Positions 10,963 to 18,956 of a DNA stretch of 64,000 nucleotides are shown piece by piece. Both the position numbers and the translations under genes were made by a program. Position 1 is the stretch's first letter; each line of letters opens with the position of its first letter. The DNA is from Tyto alba (lineage: Eukaryota; Chordata; Aves; Strigiformes; Tytonidae): assembly GCF_018691265.1 (NCBI RefSeq), contig NW_024881296.1:12121427-12185426 (forward strand), written 5' to 3'. Below the pieces are notes generated by a model. It did no database searches, was not told the origin of the DNA, and saw only the letters and a program-made list of their open reading frames with translations.

Positions 10963-11019
10963 AAGGGAGAGAGGGAAGGAAAACGGGGAGGAAGAGAAGG
11001 ACAGAGCGAAGGAGAGGAA
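10963..11019 (+). repeat. Purine-rich tract
   Basis: Almost entirely A and G over about 57 bases, mostly GGGAGA/GGAAGG/GAAGGA units. Polypurine tracts of this kind can form triplex DNA or be low-complexity filler. The same tract is in copy B near 53310-53366. Confidence 0.6.
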
Positions 11020-11210
11020 TACACAGAGACGGCCCTCCCAGCAAAGGGCTTGAATGATTCAGGTGAAAAACACGACCAGTGGCAGAGATGTAGAGTTTTG
11101 GGCTGCCCTGCACAATCAAACAGAAAATAGTGCTGCTTGCTTGTTGCCCCGTCAGTTGGCTGGACCATATCCCGCTGCCACAGCGTCCCTGATCGCCCTG
11201 TTTACTTCAG

Positions 11211-11290
11211 TGCTCACGTGCCGACAGCTCCGTTTAGGCCACCCGTGTATCAGGACCGCTCAGATTTTGTAGTCGTTCCGTAACATGTCT
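11211..11290 (+). other. Candidate 80-base exon, probably non-coding
   Basis: Strong acceptor (GCCCTGTTTACTTCAG) and a near-consensus donor (TCT|GTAAGTCC). Every frame contains a stop, so it would be untranslated or a terminal reading. It could belong to a non-coding RNA. There is no transcript evidence. Confidence 0.2.
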
Positions 11291-11382
11291 GTAAGTCCTT
11301 GTCAATGTGATCCTTATTTAAACAAATGTGACTTTTCCCTCAGGGTTAATTAGATCGGTTAAAACAATGAAAAAGTGGTGTT

Positions 11383-11406
11383 AAAAAAAAAAAAAAAAAA
11401 AAAAAA
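11383..11406 (+). repeat. A24 homopolymer
   Basis: Twenty-four A followed by GAGTCC. Copy B has A24 at 53730-53753 followed directly by GTCC. Confidence 0.9.
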
Positions 11407-11500
11407 GAGTCCAATTGCCAAAGTTAAATATGGGCCTGTTTTCCCAATTATTTCTAATAAAATAGACTATATTATATATTAATGGATTTTGGTCTTCGGT

Positions 11501-11516
11501 GTAGCTCACTGGATGA
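11501..11516 (+). mobile_element. A-box-like sequence of a possible tRNA-derived SINE relic
   Basis: GTAGCTCACTGGATGA contains TAGCTCACTGG, which fits the RNA polymerase III A-box pattern TRGYNNANNNG. The identical 16-mer occurs at 35183-35198. No good B box is visible here. It could be the head of an old SINE or chance. Confidence 0.3.
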
Positions 11517-12509
11517 ACAGCACGGTGCTAGTCCTTCGTCAGCCATGAGGACGTGCAATTTTGCCTCCTAGATCTAGCGCTTTACTGGAGACACCCGTCT
11601 CCTAGCCATATTAAAATCTGAAGCCTCTCGGCTCTGCGCGGACAAGCAGCCATCAGCTTGCACACAGCCAGGTTAAAAGGCGGCTGCCCATCTCTTGCCC
11701 CTCCCGCTTGTGGATCCCTGTTTCTGCTAGCTCTGCACAGCCCTGTCCCTCCACCCAGACACCCACCCATCCCTCCTCCACCCATCCCTCCGCCCAGTCA
11801 CCTGGGCAGCGGCTCCCGCGGGTGCCTCCCCCGGGCTCACATCCAAGCTCGCTCTCTGCTGCTTGCAGATTCTTTCTGCATAACATCTCTGAGATATGGC
11901 CTTCCTTACCCATCTGTACAGCTAAAACTCTTGTCAAGACTCTCAGCATTTCACATCTCAATTACTGTAAAATCCTTCTCCTTGCTTGGCAAATGCAGCC
12001 TCATCCAGCGCTTCCTACTCCATCTCCCTGCCCAGCCACTACCGTACCCGCCAACCACAGCTTAAAATCATTTATGCTCCAAAGGATCACACACAAACAC
12101 CTCCTGTGAGCTATTTTTCTCGCCGGCGATCACAAAACAAGGGGGAAGGTACAGGTCCCCACCTGGATGTGATTTTACAGGTGCTGCCCTCGACGTTGGG
12201 AACGGCGAGCAGGAGCTGACTCACACATCTCGCCACCACGCTGAGATAAAATAATGCACCTGGGGCCAAACTCGGCCGTGAAGTATCACTGCTTTTTTTT
12301 TTTTCCCCCTGGCAATGCTGCGAGGGCACCGGCTCTAGCTCAGAAACCCCACGTCCCCTCACTCGCCCAAGCACACAGCATCCCCCCCAACACTGACTGG
12401 TCTCCAACCCGGCACGAGCTTACACCTTTTGCCGAGCAGAAGTGGCAGCAGCCCCATCACCGTGCTGGTGTGTTTAATACTTACAAACCCTTTCCTGTTG
12501 CTCTGTACA

Positions 12510-12612
12510 TGTCCATCTTTTCTGCCCTCATCCTCTCTTCCCAATGCTGCTTTTCTTCTTCCTTCCCCTCCTGCTGCTTCTCTCTTCCCCTTCATCTCTC
12601 CTCTGCCCTGCG
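12510..12612 (+). repeat. Pyrimidine-rich tract
   Basis: About 100 bases dominated by C and T (TCTTCC, CTTCCC and CTGCTT units). It is low-complexity DNA with no clear role. Confidence 0.6.
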
Positions 12613-12999
12613 AGGAAGCCTGGGGCTGGATCCCTCATTTCACTCCTATTTATTCTCAGGTCTGCGTGGCTTTTACTTGGAGTTTTCTATTATGAAGAAG
12701 AGAGCAAGCTGAGAGTTTAAACAAATTTGGCTTTAGGTGCTTTAATGAAAAATTAACGGGTTTAATACTGGCTTCGCCATCAAAAGAAGAACATTAATGT
12801 TTAATATTTAAACAACATGTCTTCACAATAATTCTACCACATTTCACATAGAGAACACACAGTAAATGCCTGGAGTAAGGCAACAAAAAAAACCCCAAAC
12901 TGTAACACTATGTACTATTTTAACCCTTCATCGACTGTCCTTCCCAGTTGACACAATGCTCTTTTACAAAGACAATTGAGACATTTTTTAATGACATTT

Positions 13000-13030
13000 C
13001 CCCCTGTCCTCTGCCACCGCAGAAGGTAAG
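13000..13030 (+). other. Recursive-splice-like or micro-exon site
   Basis: A pyrimidine tract and acceptor (CCCCTGTCCTCTGCCACCGCAG, ending at 13022) are followed after only AAG by a donor GTAAGA at 13026. An acceptor abutting a donor (AAG|GTAAG) is the signature of recursive splice sites in long introns. Alternatively it is a 3-base exon or chance. Copy B has it unchanged at about 55341-55371. Confidence 0.3.
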
Positions 13031-13724
13031 AAAATTAGATTTCAGATCATAGTCCTGGCTCCTTAAGCCTTTTTTGAGCAGGGATATGAAAATGTTATGC
13101 AAACAAGTTGCCCTTTAAATGTATCTTTAGGAAAAGAAAAAAAAATGCAACATCTCGCTGAAGAATGATTGAGTTGACATTTCAACTAGAGCGCATGCTG
13201 TCCAGGTACAGGTCTCAAAGAAAAGCATCGAATGATAAAGAGTGGCTCCAACATCCATAAATCTGTGACGTCTCCCAAATTACTGTACTAAAGGGATTTC
13301 TTGCCTTGGAATTGAACTCTGCCTTTCAGTGTGGGCAGAGCATCCCCCCGTACCAGTCAGGACTCCCCGTGCTCAGGATCATCCTCCCTGGAAAGCACAA
13401 ATCCGTCATGAGTGCCAACATTTTGGGGCAGATGTTGACAGTGACACTTGGCCTCAGAAGGAGCTGTGGGTTTGTTCTTTCTCTGTTTCACTTCAGCCGA
13501 CGGTCAAAATTTCTGTATGCTCATTATTTATGAATAACCTTTTGAGTATGCAGTGCTCTCCCTGATACAACACTACCAACTTGGAGAAAAACCACCTCAC
13601 CAAGGAGGAAACATCGATTACCTTGTATTGCCCGGATCAGCGTCAAGATCCTTTTGCACATAAAATGATTTCTTAAACTGAGAGCATTTAATTGGAGAAA
13701 GGATTCTCACTTCAGTAAATCTCT

Positions 13725-13775
13725 ATCTATAAAAAAACATGATCTATAAAAAAGCATGATCTATAAAAAAGCAAG
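13725..13775 (+). repeat. Three tandem 17-base units
   Basis: Units 13725-13741, 13742-13758 and 13759-13775 follow ATCTATAAAAAAGCATG with one or two changes each. Each unit carries a TATAAAA core. Copy B has them at 56066-56115 with one A fewer in the first unit. Confidence 0.9.
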
Positions 13776-14726
13776 AAAAAAAAAAAATCCCATGCACTGT
13801 AATACGGAGGAAAGGAACTACAATGTTTCCAGATGCATATTACAGGAAAATAATTAAATGGCAAGCCTGGAAGGAGACATCACAGTTGAAGTAGATAAAT
13901 GAGAGAGCTCTGTTGATGTGAACCCAGAAATAAAGCAGAGGAAGAAAGCACTTAAATATAAAAAGTCATCAAAGTTCTGTGTCTGTCTTGATCGTGCTTC
14001 CAGAAAGTTTCTGGGTCATCTATCCATGCAGTTTTCCTGCTTTCAAATCTAAAATCAGTAACACAACAACTATTAGACAGGAAGAGATGGGCAGCTGAAA
14101 CAGGATGCAGACACGGCTTCTCAGGCCAAAACAAGAAACACCTCCTGAAAAATGCTGATTAAAATGTCTCAGTGCACCTTCCCTGGCACACACAAGCAGG
14201 TAAATATACCATCAGAAAAAGCACTGGGATGAGACTTCCTCAGCCTCAGAGCTGGGACCCCGGCATGCACTAACTCCCTCGCTGTCCCGTATGCCACGAG
14301 GCCCGCGCGTTAGGGTGTTCTGATTCCCCGGGTAGAAGACGTTATTACGATCAACAGTGTTCTTCAAAGAGCTGCCATGTTCAGACAGTCGTGGAGTATG
14401 TACGCCGAAGGTCAATGTTGGTTTTAATCATTGCTCTTCCTGGAGCAGCTCGGAGAACTGTTTGTATGAAGCCTAATTAATAGCTTCCAGGTCTCACTCC
14501 CAAAGTCCTGATGTCCCCACACAGCCGGAGCCTTCCTACTGGTGGCTACCGCGCACTCTCAGTCCCACGAGGCTGCAAGCAGTCTAATATACAGCCAGTA
14601 TCCTCCAGCCCTGTCCTTTGCAGCATTAACCTTTGCCCAACTGCCTTTTTAGTTTTGCAGACTTCTCTGATACCCTTAAGTTTTCCACAGACTGGGATTA
14701 CTTCTTCCTGCTCTTCTTCCTGCAAG

Positions 14727-14937
14727 TTATTGTGCCCTCAGCTCCCAGTGGAGCCAGTTTCCCTCCCCCCAGCCAGTCTGATGGGCCCTGGCTGGGGGCC
14801 ATTTCGGCAGGGTGCGAGGAAGCACCCGCTCGGATCGCAATCAAGCGGAGAACACGCCGTCCTGGTGTTATGCAGTTGTGCATGGCGCAGCGCAGAGGGT
14901 CCTGCAATTCAAACTGCAGCTGCAATTTGAATCACAG
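14727..14937 (+). other. Candidate 211-base exon, open in two frames
   Basis: The acceptor tract is strong (TTCTTCCTGCTCTTCTTCCTGCAAG) and the donor is CACAG|GTAAAA. Two frames run through nearly the whole span. One begins VIVPSAPSGASF and includes a basic stretch AIKRRTRR; the other begins LLCPQLPVEPVS. I recognise neither. It ends inside the palindrome at 14901-14938. Confidence 0.2.
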
Positions 14938-14938
14938 G
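14901..14938. repeat. 38-bp imperfect palindrome centred on an E-box
   Basis: The arms CCTGCAATTCAAA and TTTGAATCACAGG pair across a centre of CTGCAGCTGCAA, with a perfect CAGCTG E-box in the middle. The inner 26 bases (14907-14932) have a single mismatched pair, and the outer extension has one two-base mismatch. It could form a hairpin or bind a dimer. Copy B keeps it exactly at 57239-57276. Confidence 0.8.
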
Positions 14939-15528
14939 TAAAATGAACGTATTTTTCCAGGGGAACCAGTGACACACAAGCCGTGTCTGCACTATGGCTA
15001 GTTCCACTTTCCCTGGCTATCACATTTCCTCCCTTGGCAATCGCAGCCCCATCTGAGAGGTCTTCGGCAAGAGGAAAGCCTTGTATCGGGGACCTCAGAA
15101 GGGCAATGTGGGGACACGCCGTGATGCTCAAGAAACCCACTTCCATGCTGGATGGCAGTTTTGTGACAGGTTCAGATTCTCACCGGTCTGTGTCACATTC
15201 AGCAGCAGTGTTACAAGTGCAAGATAAAGCCTTTTAACTCAGCTTTCTCACTTGTTTCCAGAAATTTTCACTGGTGGCAAGTACTAGGAGAGGGAGATGC
15301 TGCTTCGCTGCAGGGGCAGGTGATACCTGCTAGTTTAGGACGGTTTCCATTAGCATACGGGGCCAGGAAAATGTCAAACTAGAAAGAAGAAGAGGAATGG
15401 CCTCAGATGCACTCGCTGAACTACTCCGGTAGGAAAAGCATTTACTTCATTCAGTTGCTTGTCACAGCTTTTTTGTTGGTGCCATACACAAACACGCACT
15501 TAAGAGCGATTTTTGCACACTCTTGCAG

Positions 15529-15576
15529 GCCCTTCGCCTTGGGTACAGGAACCTGGACTTGGTGTCAGCGTGTGAT
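15529..15576 (+). other. Candidate 48-base coding exon
   Basis: Acceptor TTTTTGCACACTCTTGCAG and donor GAT|GTGAGTAA are both near consensus. The 48 bases read as 16 open codons, ALRLGYRNLDLVSACD, in a balanced composition. A second frame is also open. Length is a multiple of three with matching end phases. I do not recognise it, and it lies upstream of the CpG island, so it would belong to a different or longer transcript. Confidence 0.25.
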
Positions 15577-15865
15577 GTGAGTAAACAGGTTTAATCCAAG
15601 AACTTTTTACTGTGTTGTAAGTTTGCAAAGAGGTTCACATGAAAGCCTACATTGTTTCAAAGTGCTAGACATTTTCCTGCTCTAAAGTTTCTAACAGGGA
15701 ACTTCTGCTGGGTTTTGGATTCAGGTCTTGTCGGTTCCCTGGCTGCCAAAATGACTTTTGTGAGGCAGATAAAACTTGGAATAGATCTGGTTCAACCTTT
15801 GCAGCCAGCTCCTACGCCTATGAAGTTTCTGAAACAAAACCCAGAGTCTCTAGGCGAGGAAGAGG

Positions 15866-15889
15866 AAAAAAAAAAAAAAAAAAAAAAAA
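15866..15889 (+). repeat. A24 homopolymer
   Basis: Uninterrupted in copy A. In copy B the equivalent (58207-58235) is A18, CC, A9. Confidence 0.9.
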
Positions 15890-16019
15890 CACACCACCTC
15901 CTGCACTCTCGATTGTCGTTCAGTTCTCAGTTAGGTTTTATAGTTTGGACTCAGCACAGCCCTAAGATCAGCCAGTGAAATCCCCTTTTAAACCGGTCAT
16001 AGCTGTAGTTCTTTTTTCC

Positions 16020-17470
16020 CTTCGAAGGTGCAGGCACTCCGAAGCGCCGGTACGGCGTGTGCGCTGCGGGTCAGTAACAAAGAAACGAAGCGGGGCGGCC
16101 GGGGACCGGGAGCTGGGCCCTCGCCGCCCACCGACCCCAGGTTTGGGCAGACCCCTCTGCTCCCATTCGGGCACAGGCCACCCGCGTGTGCCGCGGCGGA
16201 GCCGGCTGACGCCTCACCTTGTGTGACACGGCAGAAGGAAAAGAAGTAGGGAGGGAACCAAAAAAAAAAAAAAAAAAAAAGAAAAGAAAAAAAGAAAAAG
16301 GCGCGTTAATGCCGCGGGTGTTCACCCGCTTTGAAACCCCCCCCCCCTCCCCGGTGCCCACCGCCCGCGCTCCGGCGTCCCCCGCGGTGGCTCCGAGCGG
16401 GCAGCTGGGCGCTCGGCAGCGGGCCGCCCCCCCCCCCCCGGGGCCGAGGCGCTGCCCCGGGCCGCGGAGGCGCAGCCGGCGGCGGGAGCGGCTCCCTTGA
16501 GCCGCCCGGCCCCCGGCCCCGGCCCCCGCCCGCTCCGGCGCCCGGCGCGGCCCCGCCGCGGCCTAAACCGTGAGCGGCGAGAGACCTCTAGCGTCCGCCG
16601 GGGCCCGCCCGCCCCGCCGCGCCGCCGCGGCTCCACCCGCCGCCCGCCCGCCCCGGGGCCCCGCTCCGCCCCGGCCCGCGCCGGCCGCGGGGGGCGTGCG
16701 GCCTCCGGCGGCTGCCGCGGCCGGGAGAGCCGGGTGGGGACGGGGAATCACCGGGGCGCCTGAGGGAGCGGGGGGGGGGGTGTGTGCGGGACTCGGGCGG
16801 TGGGAGGGAGCCCCCCCCCCCCGCCCCGCTTCCCCCCTGCGGTGGGTGTTTGGCTTTGGGGCCTTCGCCCTCGACGGCAAGCGGCCGGATGGGATCGTGT
16901 GCTGTCGCGAGGCCGCGGGGATGGGCCCTCCGCTGTCCCTGCCCGCCCCGCGCCGCCGCCGGCACCCGGCTCGCCACCGGGGCCTGGCACAGGCAACCGG
17001 CAGCGCCGTGGGGCCCTCCCCGCCTTGCAAAAACAACCCTTTGGCACCCCGGGGAGTTGGCAGGTCGGGGCAATTGGCGGCGGGGCTGAGCCTCCCGCGC
17101 CCAACGTCCTCCCCGGGGCGGGAGGCCGTGCGGGTGCTCGGCACCGCGCCTTTCTCCGCAGGGAGGGCGGGAGGGTTTGCGCTCCGGCAGCCACCGCCGC
17201 TTTGCAGAACTTTGAACACTCCGACGATGTCCAAAAATAAAAAAGGTACTAACACTTGCTTCGGGCGGCTGCTAGGAGGAGCTCTGGAGGCCTCTCGTTT
17301 TTTTTTCCTCTGTGGTTCGAGAGCATCTCACGGGCTTCCCTGTCCGCATCGCCGTCCCGGTCTCTGTCCCCAGCCCTGCCCCTGCTCCCTGCGGCATCCT
17401 CCTCCTCGGCCTCAAGCCATGCCTGCAGGGCTGCATGCGAAGCACCGGGAGAGCAAAAGCTGAGGGCTTT
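16020..17470. promoter_or_regulatory. Strong CpG island, probable promoter (copy A)
   Basis: Very dense CpG and GC over about 1.4 kb, including GC boxes (CCGCCC/GGGCGG type) and long C runs. It starts abruptly after A-rich DNA at 16260-16310 and fades after about 17470. No TATA box is evident, as usual for island promoters. Long open frames on both strands (up to 297 codons) are artefacts of stop-poor GC DNA: in copy B several change frame at G and C runs. The transcript direction is probably plus, judged by the start codon and donor at the right edge. Confidence 0.75.
17227..17245 (+). CDS. Candidate first coding exon (MSKNKK, then donor)
   Basis: At the downstream edge of the CpG island, ATG with A at -3 opens MSKNKK and is followed by AAAAAAG|GTACTA, a usable but weak donor. 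A lysine-rich start just inside an island is a common gene layout. I cannot assign a gene. Without splicing the frame continues to 17463 with low-complexity sequence. Confidence 0.25.
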
Positions 17471-18096
17471 CCTTCGAGGAAAACCCAAAAGTGGCCTTAA
17501 GGAGTAGAAAAGCTGCGTTCCTGTAACTCTGCACACGGACTGCGGAGGTGATGCTGCCCCGGCCGCCCCGCTCCCTTTCTCTGGCACATGCCTCACCCCA
17601 CCGTGCAGGTGCAAGCATCTCGCCTTTCCCAAAGCTCAGCCCAAGGCGAGGCCCCCAACAAGTGCGCGCGTTTTGAGGTTCGGGGGGCGGGGGCTGAGGA
17701 AAGCGGCAGCCCGGCGAGCCCCCCAGCTTGCCTCGGCAAAACAGCCGGCAGAGCTGCAGAGCCGGCAGCAAACACGGTGCCCGAGCGGGGCCCCGGCCAG
17801 ACCCTCGGCTTCCCGAGCCTCAGGCTCTGCTGAGCCTCAGCATCCTCCGAGCAGGCACCGTCCCGCTGCCCCCCTGCTCTCCCCACAGCCCAGGCCTGGC
17901 CTCTGCCCCCTCCACCCAAAAGGATTCCCTCCTGAGCTCAGCCCGTGGGCAATCACTGTTTGCCCTCCAAGGAAACCATCCCCAGGCAGGTGTTGAGCGC
18001 GCAGTGAAAGCACCACACCTCTTTCTAGGTGTCTGTGGGCTCACCTCTCTCGTCCTTCTTCATTCTCCACCCATCTGCTGAAACACCCAGCACTTC

Positions 18097-18102
18097 AATA
18101 AA
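18097..18102 (+). terminator. Polyadenylation signal AATAAA
   Basis: AATAAA is followed within about 10-40 bases by a T/TG-rich stretch (CTATTTCTGTTTCCTGCTCTTTGTCTCC), the usual layout of a vertebrate cleavage site. It lies about 0.9 kb after the CpG island and could end a short transcript. A solitary LTR could look similar, but no paired LTR features are seen. Confidence 0.4.
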
Positions 18103-18710
18103 GCTATTTCTGTTTCCTGCTCTTTGTCTCCTCTTGTCTGAGCTCCAAGACTCAGATGCTGGTGCACAAATACACGGATAACGTTGTATTCTTTGTTTTG
18201 TGAAGGAGAGCTGGGAAAGTTCACCTACAATACTAGGAGGGATCAGTTTGTTTTCCCACCATAGAAGGTAATGTTTGCCTTGCCCTGAGTTTTTTTCTTA
18301 GAAGCCTGGATGGATGACAGAGGAGCTTGTTAGGTTGAGACAGTGGAGGAAAAGAACAGGTGAAAATTAATTTGCAACAAAGTTACTTAATCATAGTTTT
18401 GTACTTTTGGTTCTGCCTCAAGCTTTTGTTTATGTCTCTGTTTCTCATATATTTGGGAGATGCTTGAGAGGTGTGACAGCCCTGTTGATGCATCAATTAA
18501 GGACCACACTGACAAGTGCCAGGCTCTCCAAGGTGCCCAACGAGCTCTCCAAGATGAGAATCAACGTTTCTGGAAAGCAAACCTCAGAGGGAAAAGAAAT
18601 GGCATGATCAGGACATCTTTTTTAATTTTACTTGGAAAAAAAAAAGCTTTGTCCTAGCAGCTGTATATCATGAGCAATGAAGCAAGGGTGTCCTTTTATT
18701 TTTTCCACAG

Positions 18711-18956
18711 AAAGCTGCTTCCAAAACAGGCAAAAAGCTGAAAGACCTAAGTACAGAGGAGGAGAAGCAGAGCCGTGCGTGCCAACGCCATGGCACCCCC
18801 GTCAGCCTCCCCACGGTGACACAGAAAGATGCAGACACGCCAGGCTCTGCAGCCCGGGTTACGCAGAGCCCTCGTGCCCTCTCTGCTGTGGCAGCCGTGC
18901 TGGACCTGCAGTGCTCACAGCCTGAAAAACGTCATCTTAAACACAAGGCAGCATGA
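18711..18956 (+). CDS. Candidate terminal coding exon, lysine-rich start
   Basis: A strong acceptor (TCCTTTTATTTTTTCCACAG) precedes an open frame of 81 codons to TGA. It starts KAASKTGKKLKDLSTEEEKQ, a charged, non-repetitive sequence that would suit the MSKNKK exon at 17227. However, that exon ends in phase 1, so a direct splice would use the other frame (ESCFQNRQKAERPK...), open to 18925. Either another exon lies between, or one of the exons is not real. No family is recognised. Confidence 0.25.
   Translation, partial: KAASKTGKKLKDLSTEEEKQSRACQRHGTPVSLPTVTQKDADTPGSAARVTQSPRALSAVAAVLDLQCSQPEKRHLKHKAA

Larger units (their letters stand above)
10331..15990. other. Mostly AT-richer non-coding DNA
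   Basis: No recognisable gene. AT-rich blocks at 10820-10920 and 12660-12840 look like conserved non-coding elements by composition, but this needs alignment. A purine-rich tract (10963-11019) and a pyrimidine-rich tract (12510-12612) are present. Smaller features inside are listed separately. The copy B counterpart is about 52690-58335. Confidence 0.5.

Noticed and set aside
15720..15890. Opposite-strand frames ending or starting at the A24 run
   Set aside because: The acceptor-like signal on the minus strand is produced by the poly-A run itself, and the plus frame runs into lysine codons from the homopolymer.
16570..17463. 297-codon plus-strand frame in the CpG island, plus similar frames on both strands and in copy B
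   Set aside because: Stop codons are rare in such GC-rich DNA. The frames are proline/alanine/glycine/arginine-rich, overlap on both strands and change frame between copies at G and C runs.
17980..18160. Retroviral solo LTR suggested by AATAAA followed by a T-rich tract
   Set aside because: No TG...CA ends, no flanking target duplication, no primer-binding site or polypurine tract seen. An ordinary polyadenylation site explains it.
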